NCBI RefSeq assembly: GCF_000725805.1
Contig: NZ_JOFT01000049.1
Location: 33,061-97,060, forward strand
Reading direction: 5' to 3'
DNA: 64,000 nt
DNA from: Streptomyces xanthophaeus
GTDB taxonomy: Bacteria > Actinomycetota > Actinomycetes > Streptomycetales > Streptomycetaceae
Shown here: positions 44,843-53,081 of the stretch, piece by piece
How the letters are laid out: the number at the start of each line of letters is the position of its first letter
Numbering within the stretch: position 1 is the stretch's first letter
Program-made: the position numbers and the translations under genes
Notes under the pieces: model-generated
Database searches by the model: none
Seen by the model: the letters and a program-made list of their open reading frames with translations, nothing else
What the model was told of the DNA's origin: nothing

Positions 44843-46144
44843 ATGACGCTGTCGCGACGCGGGGTACTGGGACTGGCGGGGACCGCGGGGGCCGTGGGCG
44901 CCCTGGGCGCGGTGGGAACGGTCGGGGCAGCGGGAGCGACGGGAGCGGCCCCCGCTCCCGGCCCCGGTCCGCGGGCGGGCCGGGTGCGCACGGGTTTCGA
45001 ACGGCTCGCCGCGGACGGCTACGCGGTGCTCGCCGGGCAGAAGGTCGGGGTGGTCACCAACCCCACCGGCATCACGGCCGACGCCCGGCACCTGGTCGAC
45101 GTCCTGCACGCGGACGAACGGGTCGACCTGGTCGCGGTGTTCGGCCCCGAGCACGGCTTCCGCGGCACGGCCCAGGCGGGGGGCTCCGAGGGCGCCTCCC
45201 GGGACCCGGCCACCGGTCTGCCCGTCCACGACACGTACGGCAAGAGCGGGCAGCAGCTCGCCGACGTGTTCACGGCGGCCGGGATCGACACCGTCGTCTT
45301 CGACATCCAGGACGTCGGGGCGCGCTTCTACACCTACGTCTGGACCCTCTACGACTGCATGCGCGCCGCCTCCCTCGCGGGCAAGGCGGTGGTGGTGCTG
45401 GACCGGCCCAACCCGGTGGGCGGGCGCCGCGCGGCGGGCCCCGTGCTGGAGCGCCCGTACGCGAGCTTCGTGGGCCGCGAGCCGATCGCCCTCGCCCACG
45501 GGATGACGGCCGCGGAGCTGGCCCTGCTGTTCAACGGCGAGTTCCTCACCGACGGAACGCTGCCCGCCGGGCCGGTCAGGCTGCGGACCGTGGCGATGAG
45601 CGGCTGGCGGCGGGATGCCTTCTTCGGGGAGACGGGGCTGCCCTGGCTGCCGCCGAGCCCGAACATGCCGACCCCGGACACGGCCCTCGCGTACGCCGGG
45701 ACCTGCCTGTTCGAGGGGACGAACCTGTCCGAGGGGCGCGGGACGACCACCCCCTTCGAGGTGGTGGGCGCGGAGGGCGTCGACCGGCGGTGGGCGGAGG
45801 CGGCGAACGCGCTGGAGCTGCCCGGGGTGTGGTTCCGGGAGACGTACTTCACCCCCTCCTTCTCCAAGCACGCGGGAAAGGTCTGCGGCGGGGTCCGGCT
45901 GATCGTGCACGACCGGAAGGCCTTCGACCCGGTGCGGGCCGGCATCGGGCTGCTGGTGACCGCGCGGCGGACGTGGAGCGGCTTCGGCTGGCGCGCGGAC
46001 CACTGGATCGACCGGCTGACCGGCTCGGACCGGGTCCGGACGATGATCGACGCGGGGGCCGGTACGGACGAGGTCACCGCCGACTGGGCGGCGGGACTGG
46101 CCCGGTTCGCCGCGGTGCGGGAGCGGTATCTGCTCTACCCGTGA
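44843..46144 (+). CDS. DUF1343 protein, NamZ-type exo-beta-N-acetylmuramidase (GH171-like)
   Basis: Secreted protein of 433 residues. The twin-arginine signal SRRGVLGLAG opens a long Ala/Gly hydrophobic stretch, predicting Tat export. The DUF1343 core includes KVGVVTNPTGI, AVFGPEHGFRG, VFDIQDVGARFYTYVWTL, VVLDRPNPVGG and PTPDTALAYAGTCLFEGTN. The family's characterised member NamZ removes terminal MurNAc from peptidoglycan fragments, so a role in wall turnover or muropeptide recycling is expected. No GlcNAc-ase or MurNAc kinase gene lies next to it. Confidence 0.88.
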   Translation: MTLSRRGVLGLAGTAGAVGALGAVGTVGAAGATGAAPAPGPGPRAGRVRTGFERLAADGYAVLAGQKVGVVTNPTGITADARHLVDVLHADERVDLVAVFGPEHGFRGTAQAGGSEGASRDPATGLPVHDTYGKSGQQLADVFTAAGIDTVVFDIQDVGARFYTYVWTLYDCMRAASLAGKAVVVLDRPNPVGGRRAAGPVLERPYASFVGREPIALAHGMTAAELALLFNGEFLTDGTLPAGPVRLRTVAMSGWRRDAFFGETGLPWLPPSPNMPTPDTALAYAGTCLFEGTNLSEGRGTTTPFEVVGAEGVDRRWAEAANALELPGVWFRETYFTPSFSKHAGKVCGGVRLIVHDRKAFDPVRAGIGLLVTARRTWSGFGWRADHWIDRLTGSDRVRTMIDAGAGTDEVTADWAAGLARFAAVRERYLLYP

Positions 46145-46228
46145 GCCGGCCGTGCCGGGGGTCTGGCCGAAGGGGCGCGGCAGCAGGATGCTGGACCGCA
46201 CCGGAGGCACGGCGTGGAGGGGGACGTC

Positions 46229-47524
46229 ATGGCGTACAGCGGTGCCGTGAACGGGCCGGGGGTCCGTCCGTACGAGGAGCTGGTCTTCGACGCGCAAGGG
46301 GACCCGGACCCGGCCGGGCAGGGCGCGCTGACCCGGATGGAAGCCACCGACCTGCTGGTCTTCGCCCACGGCTGGAACAGTGACCGGGACACCTCGACCC
46401 GGCTGTACGACCGCTTCTTCGCTCCGTTCCCCGGGCTGGTGGGGTCGGGGGTGCGGCTGGGGTACGTGGGTGTGATGTGGCCCTCCATCCGGTTCGCGGA
46501 CGAGCCGATACCGGACTTCGACCCGCCCGGTGCGCTCGCCGAGCCGGGCTTCGGGACGGCTCTGGACCCTTCCACCCGGCGGGCGCTCGGGGAGTTCTGG
46601 CCGGGGCGGGAGGCGGAACTGGACCGGGTGGCCGAACTGCTGGAGGAGCGGCCCGGGTCGGCGGCCGCGTTCATCGAGTTCGGCGCCCTCGTCCGGGAAC
46701 TGGCCGGGGTGAACGGCGTCACCGCGGCGGAGCCGCCCGCGGTGCCCCTGATCTTCACGCAGGACGTGCTGGAGGTGTGCGCGGCCTTCACCCGCGGGCT
46801 CGCGCAGACGGGCGCGCTGCCCGGGACGGACGAGGACGGGAACGCCCTGCTGGGCGGCGGGCTGCGCAGTCTGTGGGGCGGCGCCAAGGAACTCCTGCGG
46901 CAGGCCACGTACTACCGGATGAAGAAGCGTGCGGGCGCGGTCGGCGAGCGCGGCCTCGGTCCGGTCCTGGCGGAGCTGGCCCGCGCCCGCCCGTCCGTGC
47001 GCGTCCATCTGATCGGGCACAGCTTCGGGGCCCGCGTGGTGTCCTTCTCCCTGCGCGCGGTGCCGGACGGGGCCCGGTTCGTGAAGTCGCTGACCCTGCT
47101 CCAGGGCGCCTTCTCGCACTACGCCTTCGCGGACCGCCTGCCGCACGACCGGCGCAGCGGCGGGGCCCTGCGCGGCCTCCAGCGCAGGGTCGACGGGCCC
47201 GTGGTGGCCTGTCATTCCGCACACGACTCGGCCCTGAAGGTCTTCTACCCGCTGGCTTCCCGGATGGCAGGGGATTCGGCCGGACTGCTGGGCTTCGACG
47301 AGCGGTGGGGCGCGATCGGGCACGACGGGGTGCAGGCGGTGCCCGGCGCGCCGCGGCTGAGCCTCGACGCGGCCCTGCGGACGGGGGTGCCCTCGGCCGG
47401 ATGCGTCAGCCTGGACGCGGGATCGGTGGTCCGGCGGGGCGGCGCGCCCTCGGGGGCGCACAGCGACATCTGCCACGAGGAGCTGGCCAGGGTGGTGGTG
47501 TCCGCGGGGCGCCTGGGGCGCTGA
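46229..47524 (+). CDS. Alpha/beta hydrolase-fold protein
   Basis: A 431-residue soluble protein. The nucleophile elbow VHLIGHSFGARVV (G-H-S-F-G, about residue 260) and an early LLVFAHGWNSDRDTSTRLYD (oxyanion-hole region) indicate an alpha/beta hydrolase, possibly esterase or lipase. A likely catalytic histidine is in SAHDSALKVFYPLA or near the C-terminus. ATG 46229 was preferred to GTG 46214 because GGAGGGG lies at the right distance. No signal peptide. Homologues in actinomycetes are sometimes misnamed as protein kinases; no kinase motif is present. Substrate unknown. Confidence 0.82.
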   Translation: MAYSGAVNGPGVRPYEELVFDAQGDPDPAGQGALTRMEATDLLVFAHGWNSDRDTSTRLYDRFFAPFPGLVGSGVRLGYVGVMWPSIRFADEPIPDFDPPGALAEPGFGTALDPSTRRALGEFWPGREAELDRVAELLEERPGSAAAFIEFGALVRELAGVNGVTAAEPPAVPLIFTQDVLEVCAAFTRGLAQTGALPGTDEDGNALLGGGLRSLWGGAKELLRQATYYRMKKRAGAVGERGLGPVLAELARARPSVRVHLIGHSFGARVVSFSLRAVPDGARFVKSLTLLQGAFSHYAFADRLPHDRRSGGALRGLQRRVDGPVVACHSAHDSALKVFYPLASRMAGDSAGLLGFDERWGAIGHDGVQAVPGAPRLSLDAALRTGVPSAGCVSLDAGSVVRRGGAPSGAHSDICHEELARVVVSAGRLGR

Positions 47525-47618
47525 CTTCCGGCCACGTGCCACCCGTACGCCTCGACCGCCCCCGCATGCGCCCGCACCGGGCCGGGCATGTTGGGCACAT
47601 CGGCGGAGGTGACATGTC

Positions 47619-48242
47619 ATGGCGGGATTCCGGAGTCTGGCCTACCAGGTGCGCGATGCACGCAACGACCGTGCCCTGCGGCGGCACTCCCTGCGCCGCT
47701 GCCTGGAGCGGTTCGCCCCGTACGGGCACCGGGCCACCTGGTGGCACCTGTGCGACCGGCACGGGATCGCCCCGGAGGACCGGGGGGCGGACCCGTTGCG
47801 GCTGGTCGCCGCGCTGGAGGAACTGGAGGAGGCGCGCGCGGTCTGGCTGGAGTACGAGCGCCACTTCGCGGAGCGCAGACGGCGCGAGAAGCACCACGGG
47901 CTGCGCCGGCCCGAGTGGGCCTGGGGCGGGAGCGGGGACGCGGTGGTGCGGTGCGCCGACCCCGGGGTGCGGCCGGAGGGGGCGCTGGACGAGGTGCTGA
48001 GGCGGCTGGTGCGGGCCCTGGAATCGGCGCCGGGGACGGTGTGCCCGGTCTGCGGGGACCGGGAACTGCACTGGCCGACGGCGGGACCCTTGCCGGGTCA
48101 GCGGACCGGGGCGGGCCGGCGGGTGCCCGGGGCCGGGCCCTGGGAGGGGGCGTGGGCCTGGGACGGGCCGCTGTGCACGGGCTGCGGGATCGTGGTGCCG
48201 AGACCGGCGCTGGCGGACACTCCGGCGGCGGGGGCGGCGTGA
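47619..48242 (+). CDS. Hypothetical protein with zinc-ribbon-like cysteines
   Basis: A 207-residue protein that is Arg- and Trp-rich at the N-terminus (AGFRSLAYQVRDARNDRALRRHSLRRCLERF). It has two spaced Cys pairs, CPVCGDRELHW and CTGCGIVVPR, that could hold one zinc. No signal or membrane segment. It precedes the BKACE-like gene by 46 bp on the same strand. I cannot place it in a known family. Confidence 0.65.
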   Translation: MAGFRSLAYQVRDARNDRALRRHSLRRCLERFAPYGHRATWWHLCDRHGIAPEDRGADPLRLVAALEELEEARAVWLEYERHFAERRRREKHHGLRRPEWAWGGSGDAVVRCADPGVRPEGALDEVLRRLVRALESAPGTVCPVCGDRELHWPTAGPLPGQRTGAGRRVPGAGPWEGAWAWDGPLCTGCGIVVPRPALADTPAAGAA

Positions 48243-48288
48243 CGGTGCCGGGGGCACACGTACCGCAGGTGGTGGCGAAGGTGAGCGG

Positions 48289-49035
48289 GTGGCGAAGGTG
48301 ACGCAAGTGACACCGGTGACACGGGTGACGCAGGTGTCCCTGAACGGCTCGCGGAGCGGCGCCGACGGCCCGGCCGTGCCGATGTCCCCCGGGTCCCTGG
48401 CCGATGCGGCCCTCGGCGCCGTGGCCGCGGGCGCCGGGGAAGTGCTGGTGCACCCGCGGACCCCGTGCGGCCGCGAGAGCCTGTCCCCCCGCGTGGTCGG
48501 CCCGCTGCTGCAGGCGCTGCGGGGCGCCGGGGTCGGCGTACCCCTCACCGTGTCCGCGAGCGTCGGGACGGAGCCCGGTCCGGCGGCACGCCTGGAGCGG
48601 GTCCGGTCCTGGACGGTGCTGCCCGACCGGGCGGCGGTGCGCTTCGACGAACCTGGGGCCGGGGAACTGGCCGAGGCCCTTCTGGCGCGCGGGGTCGCGG
48701 TGGACGCGGTGGTGGCGCTGGGCGGGCGGGCCGGGGCGCAGCCGATGGCCCGGTTCCTCGCCTGGCCCGTACGCACCCCCGGGCGGGTCCGGCTGGTGGC
48801 CGAGCTGGCGTCGGCCGATCCGGCGCTGGTGGCCGGGCTGCGCGGACTGCCGCCCGTGGCGGTGCTGCTGTACGGGCGGGAGGCCGCCGCCTGGCCGGTG
48901 CTGCGCCTGGCGGCGCGGTGCGGCACGGGCACGCGGACCGGCGTGGGCGACGTACTGCACCTGCCCGACGGACGGCCCGCGGCCTCGAACGCCGAACTGG
49001 TGGCGGCGGCAGGGGCTACAGCCGCGAACCGGTGA
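48289..49035 (+). CDS. BKACE (3-keto-5-aminohexanoate cleavage)-like protein, active site incomplete
   Basis: A 233-248 residue TIM-barrel protein resembling the BKACE family, which condenses a beta-keto acid with acetyl-CoA at a zinc site. Support: SLNGSRSGADGPAVPMSPGSLADAALGAVAAGA and VHPRTPCGRESLSPRVV near the N-terminus. The metal motif HxH is reduced to LVHPR, with only one histidine, so activity is doubtful. Start unclear: GTG 48289 gives a leader made of VTQVTPVTRVTQV repeats; GTG 48334 gives the usual family N-terminus. Its 3' end overlaps soxR by 20 bp. Confidence 0.65.
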   Translation: MAKVTQVTPVTRVTQVSLNGSRSGADGPAVPMSPGSLADAALGAVAAGAGEVLVHPRTPCGRESLSPRVVGPLLQALRGAGVGVPLTVSASVGTEPGPAARLERVRSWTVLPDRAAVRFDEPGAGELAEALLARGVAVDAVVALGGRAGAQPMARFLAWPVRTPGRVRLVAELASADPALVAGLRGLPPVAVLLYGREAAAWPVLRLAARCGTGTRTGVGDVLHLPDGRPAASNAELVAAAGATAANR

Positions 49036-49459
49036 GCTTCTCGCCGAAGACGTCGTCCGGGTTGGACAGCGCGCAGTTCTCCAGCGAGAGGCAGCCGCAT
49101 CCGATGCAGTCCGTCAGGTGGTCGCGCAGGCGGCCGAGTTGACTGATGCGCTGATCGAGCTCGGTGCGCCAGGCCTCGGAGAGCCGGGCCCAGTCCTCGC
49201 GCGTGGGGGTGCGCTCCTCGGGGAGCTGCGCGAGTGCGTCGCGGATGCTGGCCAGCGGGATGCCCACGCGCTGCGCTGCGCGTACGAAGGCCACCCGGCG
49301 CAGGGCGTCGCGGCTGAAGCGGCGCTGGTTCCCGGAGGTCCGGCGGCTGCTGATCAGGCCCTTGGCCTCGTAGAAGTGGAGCGCTGAGACGGCGGCGCCG
49401 CTACGGGCGGACAGCTGGCCGACGGTGAGTTCGTGGATTTTCTCGGGAATCTGCGGCAC
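49016..49459 (-). CDS. soxR: Redox-sensitive transcriptional activator SoxR
   Basis: MerR-family regulator of 147 residues: N-terminal winged helix (LTVGQLSARSGAAVSALHFYEAKGL), dimerisation helix and the [2Fe-2S] motif CIGCGCLSLENC (C-x2-C-x-C-x5-C) near the C-terminus. In Streptomyces SoxR answers redox-cycling compounds such as endogenous pigments rather than controlling a global soxS response. I use GTG 49459 (PQIPEKIHELT); a longer frame to 49519 would cover the intergenic operator. Divergent from the maoC-like gene. Confidence 0.95.
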   Translation of the reverse strand: MPQIPEKIHELTVGQLSARSGAAVSALHFYEAKGLISSRRTSGNQRRFSRDALRRVAFVRAAQRVGIPLASIRDALAQLPEERTPTREDWARLSEAWRTELDQRISQLGRLRDHLTDCIGCGCLSLENCALSNPDDVFGEKLTGSRL

Positions 49460-49512
49460 CAGGCCGAGGGTAGTCGGAGGCCCGTTGACATACACATACG
49501 GCCCCAGCATGC

Positions 49513-49534
49513 TGAGCAAGCGCTTGTTCGCTCA
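49513..49534. promoter_or_regulatory. Candidate TetR operator (KstR2-like) upstream of the MaoC gene
   Basis: Core AGCAAGCGCTTGTT (49515-49528) fits AnCAAGnnCTTGnT, the palindrome described for mycobacterial KstR2. TGAGCAAGCGCTT is repeated exactly before the TetR gene at 50722. It lies 50 bp upstream of the MaoC start. Confidence 0.6.
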
Positions 49535-49584
49535 CATCACCCCCACCACCACCGTCTGTCATCCGCGAGAAGCAGGAGCAGGGC

Positions 49585-50046
49585 ATGGCCGAGCCGAGGG
49601 TCTTCACGTCCGCAGGGGAACTGCACGCCGGGATCGGGCAACCGCTCGGGCCCAGCGGGTGGCTGGAGGTGGACCAGAAGCGGATCGACCTCTTCGCCGA
49701 CGCCACCGGCGACCACCAGTGGATCCACGTGGACCCGGAGCGGGCGGCGGACGGGCCCTTCGGCACCACGATCGCGCACGGCTACCTGACCCTGTCCCTG
49801 CTGCCGAGCCTGGTGCCGCAGATCATGCGGGTCGAGGGCATGAAGATGGGCATCAACTACGGGGCTAACAAGGTGCGTTTCCCCGCAACGGTGCCCGTCG
49901 GCTCGCGGCTGCGCGCCACCGCCGTGATCACGGAGGTCACGGAGGCGGGCGGCGGTGTGCAGGTCACGGCCACCGTGACGGTGGAGCGCGAGGGCGGCGA
50001 CAAGCCGGTGTGCGTGGCGGAGTCGGTGTCCCGCTACTACTTCTGA
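49585..50046 (+). CDS. MaoC family dehydratase
   Basis: Hot-dog-fold (R)-specific enoyl-CoA hydratase-like protein, 153 residues. Catalytic motif FADATGDHQWIHVDPERA followed by GTTIAHGYLTLSLLP (Asp/His dyad and the hydratase signature). It hydrates or dehydrates acyl-CoA thioesters. ATG 49585 with AGCAGGAGCAGGGC upstream. Convergent with the TetR gene (10 bp overlap), and both have the same operator upstream, so the TetR protein probably controls it. Confidence 0.9.
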   Translation: MAEPRVFTSAGELHAGIGQPLGPSGWLEVDQKRIDLFADATGDHQWIHVDPERAADGPFGTTIAHGYLTLSLLPSLVPQIMRVEGMKMGINYGANKVRFPATVPVGSRLRATAVITEVTEAGGGVQVTATVTVEREGGDKPVCVAESVSRYYF

Positions 50047-50672
50047 GGCGCTCCCGCGGCGCCCACCATGCGGAGCACGAGGTCGGCGTAGAGCGCGCCG
50101 ACCTCGTCGGGCGTGCGCTGTCCGGCCGTGCTGAACCAGCGGGCCACGTCGATGCACAGGGACAGCACGGCGAGGGTGGTGCCGGGTACGTCGGGGACGT
50201 CGAACTCCCCCGCCGCGACCCCGTCGGCCAGGATGCGGCGCACGGCGGCGTCGCTCCGGCGGCGCAGTGCCACGATCTCGGAGCGGTGCTCCGGAGCGAG
50301 AGCATCGAGCTCGTACTGGACCACCCGCGCGGTGGTGTGATGTGCCGCGTGCCACCGCACGAAGGACCGTACGGCGCCGTCGAGCCGCTCGGCCGCGGAT
50401 CCGGGGCCGTCGGCCTCCGTCGTCAGGATCTCCAGCGCCTTGTCGTGGCCGATCCTGCTGATCCGGTGGAGCAGCTCTTCCTTGGTCTTGTAGTGGATGT
50501 AGAGGGCGGCCGGGCTCATCCCCGCCCGGCCTGCGATGTCACGTGTCGTGGTGGCGTGGTACCCGCGCTCCGCGAAGGCCTCGACCGCGGCGACGAGCAA
50601 CCGTCGCGCCGCGTCGGGGATGACCTCCGACCAGGGCTGATAGCCGCCGGCCGTCTCCTCCGCGCTGTCCAT
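50037..50672 (-). CDS. TetR/AcrR family regulator (KstR2-like)
   Basis: A 211-residue repressor with helix-turn-helix TTTRDIAGRAGMSPAALYIHYKTKEELL and a C-terminal domain of the actinobacterial fatty-acid/steroid regulator type. The half-site TGAGCAAGCGCTT upstream (50722-50734) and an extended palindrome before the convergent MaoC gene suggest autoregulation and control of that hydratase. The likely effector is an acyl-CoA; this is inferred from the family. Confidence 0.9.
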   Translation of the reverse strand: MDSAEETAGGYQPWSEVIPDAARRLLVAAVEAFAERGYHATTTRDIAGRAGMSPAALYIHYKTKEELLHRISRIGHDKALEILTTEADGPGSAAERLDGAVRSFVRWHAAHHTTARVVQYELDALAPEHRSEIVALRRRSDAAVRRILADGVAAGEFDVPDVPGTTLAVLSLCIDVARWFSTAGQRTPDEVGALYADLVLRMVGAAGAPQK

Positions 50673-50721
50673 CGCTCACTCACCCTCTTCACCGTGTGGG
50701 AGTGAACACCCTACCGGAGGG

Positions 50722-50737
50722 TGAGCAAGCGCTTAGT
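50722..50737. promoter_or_regulatory. Candidate autoregulatory operator of the KstR2-like TetR gene
   Basis: TGAGCAAGCGCTTAGT, 50 bp upstream of the TetR start at 50672; its first 13 bases are identical to the MaoC-side site. Confidence 0.55.
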
Positions 50738-50750
50738 GATCGCGTGCGGG

Positions 50751-51038
50751 CTACTTGGGGGCGAAGGGGTCGTAGTCCGCCATCATCTTCTCCATCCGGG
50801 CCTGGTCCACCCGGCTGACGATCTGGCTGACCTCCTGACGGTCACGGATGACCTTGGCGAGCGTGAACGCCGAGGTCGTGAGGTACAGGACCGCGATGCC
50901 GAGGAAGGACCGGACCCAGCCGTCCACCTCCAGGTTGTAGATCCCCACGGCCACGGCGCCCATGGCGATCCCGAAGGAGGCAACGGCCTGGCCGTAGTAC
51001 GCCCCCGTGCTCTGCTGCTTGACCGGCGTCTCGTTCAT
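50751..51038 (-). CDS. YiaA/YiaB family inner membrane protein
   Basis: A 95-residue protein with two membrane helices (YYGQAVASFGIAMGAVAVGIYNL and WVRSFLGIAVLYLTTSAFTLA) followed by the cytosolic KVIRDRQEVSQIVSRVDQARMEKMMADYDPF. It matches the YiaAB family of unknown function. ATG 51038. It follows the acyl-CoA dehydrogenase gene (66 bp) on the same strand. Confidence 0.87.
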   Translation of the reverse strand: MNETPVKQQSTGAYYGQAVASFGIAMGAVAVGIYNLEVDGWVRSFLGIAVLYLTTSAFTLAKVIRDRQEVSQIVSRVDQARMEKMMADYDPFAPK

Positions 51039-51103
51039 GGGCCCAGCATCGGGCGGGGTGACCGGGGCCACATCCGTTCGCGTACTCAGGTGCGTACTCA
51101 GCC

Positions 51104-52255
51104 TCAGAAGGCCGAGACCCCGGTACGGGCCCGCCCGATGAGCAGCTTCTGGATCTGGCTGGTGCCCTCGTACAGGGTCATCACGCGGGCGTCGCGCAGC
51201 AGCTTGCCGGCCGGGTACTCGTCGATGTACCCGTAACCGCCGTGCACCTGGAGGGCGTTGCTCGCGGCGCGCACGGCGGCCTCGGAGGCGAAGAGTTTGG
51301 CGGTGGAGGACTCGGTCGCGAAGGGCAGGCCGCGGTCGATGAGGTCGGCGACCCGCCAGGTCAGCAGCCGCGCGGCGTCCACGTCCACGGAGATGTCGGC
51401 GATCAGCTCCTGGACGAGCTGGTGGTGGGCGATCGGCTTGCCGAACTGCTCGCGCTGGGCGGCGTAGGCGACGGCCGCGTCCAGCGCCGCCTGGGCGATG
51501 CCCACGCAGCCGGCGGCGACCGACATCCGGCCCTTGGCCAGGGCCGACATGGCGACCGAGAAGCCCTTGCCCTGCGGGCCGAGCATCGCGGAGGCGGGGA
51601 CGCGGACGTCCTCGAGGACGAGTTCGGCGGTGGCCTGGCCGCGCAGGCCGAGCTTGCCGTGGATCTCGCGGCGGGTGAGTCCGGGGGTGTCGGTGGGGAC
51701 GAGGAAGGCGGAGACCCCGCGGTGGCCGGGCTCGTCGCCGGTGCGGGCGAAGAGGAGCACCACGTCGGCCCAGGTGCCGTTCGTGATGAACATCTTGCTG
51801 CCGCTGATGACGTACGAGTCCCCCTCGCGCACGGCGCGGGTGGTCAGGTTCCCGGCGTCGGAGCCGGTGCCGGGCTCGGTCAGTCCGAAGCAGCCCAGGG
51901 CGTCGCCGGAGCACAGGCGGGGCAGCCAGGCTCGCTTCTGCTCCTCGGTGCCCCAGGCGGCGACGGTCTTGGCGACCAGGCCGAGGGAGACGGAGACGAT
52001 GCCGCGCACGGCGGAGTCCCCGCGTCCGAGCTCCTCGGTGACCAGGACGTAGGCCAGGTGGTCACCGCCGGAGCCGCCGTACTCCTCGGGGACGGTCAGG
52101 CCGAGGAAGCCCAGCGCGCCGAGCTTCTTGACGATCGCCCGGTCCACGCTCTCGGCGCGGTCCCATTCGGCGGCGTACGGGACGACCTCGCGCTCGGTGA
52201 ACTCGCGGGCGAGCCGGCGGACGGCGGCCTGTTCCTCGCTCAGCTCCAGATTCAC
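51104..52255 (-). CDS. Acyl-CoA dehydrogenase
   Basis: Classical acyl-CoA dehydrogenase of 383 residues. Signatures: CFGLTEPGTGSDAGNLTTRA (FAD/substrate), GSKMFITNGTWADVVLLFART, and at the C-terminus NALQVHGGYGYIDEYPAGKLLRDARVMTLYEGTSQIQKLLIGR. The position of the catalytic Glu in YEGTSQIQ fits short/medium-chain enzymes. It transfers electrons to ETF. The GTG start (VNLELSEEQ) follows an AGGTA stretch; the TetR gene is divergent, with operator AACTAGCACCGGTAGTTT between. Confidence 0.93.
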   Translation of the reverse strand: MNLELSEEQAAVRRLAREFTEREVVPYAAEWDRAESVDRAIVKKLGALGFLGLTVPEEYGGSGGDHLAYVLVTEELGRGDSAVRGIVSVSLGLVAKTVAAWGTEEQKRAWLPRLCSGDALGCFGLTEPGTGSDAGNLTTRAVREGDSYVISGSKMFITNGTWADVVLLFARTGDEPGHRGVSAFLVPTDTPGLTRREIHGKLGLRGQATAELVLEDVRVPASAMLGPQGKGFSVAMSALAKGRMSVAAGCVGIAQAALDAAVAYAAQREQFGKPIAHHQLVQELIADISVDVDAARLLTWRVADLIDRGLPFATESSTAKLFASEAAVRAASNALQVHGGYGYIDEYPAGKLLRDARVMTLYEGTSQIQKLLIGRARTGVSAF

Positions 52256-52293
52256 CGGGTACCTCCGGGGGCGTCGTGGCGGGTCCGGCGCCA

Positions 52294-52314
52294 TTAACTA
52301 GCACCGGTAGTTTA
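52294..52314. promoter_or_regulatory. Candidate TetR operator between the acyl-CoA dehydrogenase and TetR genes
   Basis: AACTAGCACCGGTAGTTT palindrome (about 52296-52313) midway between the divergent starts. One base different from the site before the aldehyde dehydrogenase gene at 55700-55718. Confidence 0.65.
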
Positions 52315-52341
52315 TGGCGGGCAGGCCCTACTATGTGGCGC

Positions 52342-53019
52342 ATGGCCAGACCGCGCAAGCCCCTTCTCAGCCGAGCCCTCATCGTCGAGGCGGCGGGCGC
52401 CCTGGTGGACGCGGAGGGGCTGGAGGCGGTGTCGACGCGCAGGCTGGCGGCCGCGCTCGGGGTCAGCGGGCCTTCGCTGTACAACCACTTCCGCACGAAG
52501 GACGAGATCCTGGACGCGGTGGCGGACTCGGTGAGCGAGCGGGTCGACTTGTCGATGTTCGAGCTGCTGACGCCGCCCGGGACCGGGAACGGGAACGAAG
52601 GCGGCGGGGACTGGCGTACGGCCCTGCACGACTGGGCGCACTCCTACCGGGACGCCCTGTCCGACCACCCGAACATCGTCCCCGTGCTGGCCCGGGGCCC
52701 GGGGCGGCGGCCGGCCGGACTGCGGGTCGCGGACGCGGTGTTCGGCGCGATGACGGCGGCCGGGTGGCCGCCGGCCCAGGCCACCCGGATCGGCGCGCTG
52801 ATGCGGTACTTCATCCTGGGCGCGGCGGTGGGTTCCTTCGCCGGGGGCTTCGTGGACGACGAGACGGCCTACGACCCGTCTGCCTACCCCCACCTCGGCC
52901 AGGCCCACCTGCTGGCGGACCGCCGCCGCGAGGTGGACGACGGCGCCTTCGAGACGGGCCTGACCGCGCTCCTGGACGGCCTGGCCCTCCAGTACGAGGC
53001 CCTGCGCGCGACCTCGTGA
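52342..53019 (+). CDS. TetR/AcrR family regulator with TetR-like C-terminal domain
   Basis: A 225-residue regulator: N-terminal helix-turn-helix (VSTRRLAAALGVSGPSLYNHFRTKDEILDAV) and a C-terminal domain of the tetracycline-repressor type. ATG 52342 (MARPRKPLLSR) is preferred; another ATG lies three codons upstream. Divergent from the acyl-CoA dehydrogenase with the operator between. The same operator before the ALDH-ADH operon suggests one regulon. Its last bases (ctcgtgaccggcgggcgtccgcc) are repeated just downstream within the terminator. Confidence 0.88.
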   Translation: MARPRKPLLSRALIVEAAGALVDAEGLEAVSTRRLAAALGVSGPSLYNHFRTKDEILDAVADSVSERVDLSMFELLTPPGTGNGNEGGGDWRTALHDWAHSYRDALSDHPNIVPVLARGPGRRPAGLRVADAVFGAMTAAGWPPAQATRIGALMRYFILGAAVGSFAGGFVDDETAYDPSAYPHLGQAHLLADRRREVDDGAFETGLTALLDGLALQYEALRATS

Positions 53020-53043
53020 CCGGCGGGCGTCCGCCCGCGCCTC

Positions 53044-53069
53044 GTGACCGGCGGGCGTCCGCCGGTCAC
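53044..53069. terminator. Bidirectional terminator between TetR and alcohol dehydrogenase genes
   Basis: 11 bp stem gtgaccggcgg/ccgccggtcac with loop gcgt, between convergent genes. The left arm lies within a 23-base sequence duplicated from the end of the TetR gene (period 27). Confidence 0.82.
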
Positions 53070-53081
53070 GGGGCCGGGGGC

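Noticed and set aside
46229..47524. Serine/threonine protein kinase (name used for some homologues)
   Set aside because: No kinase motifs; GHSFGA and the HGW segment indicate an alpha/beta hydrolase.
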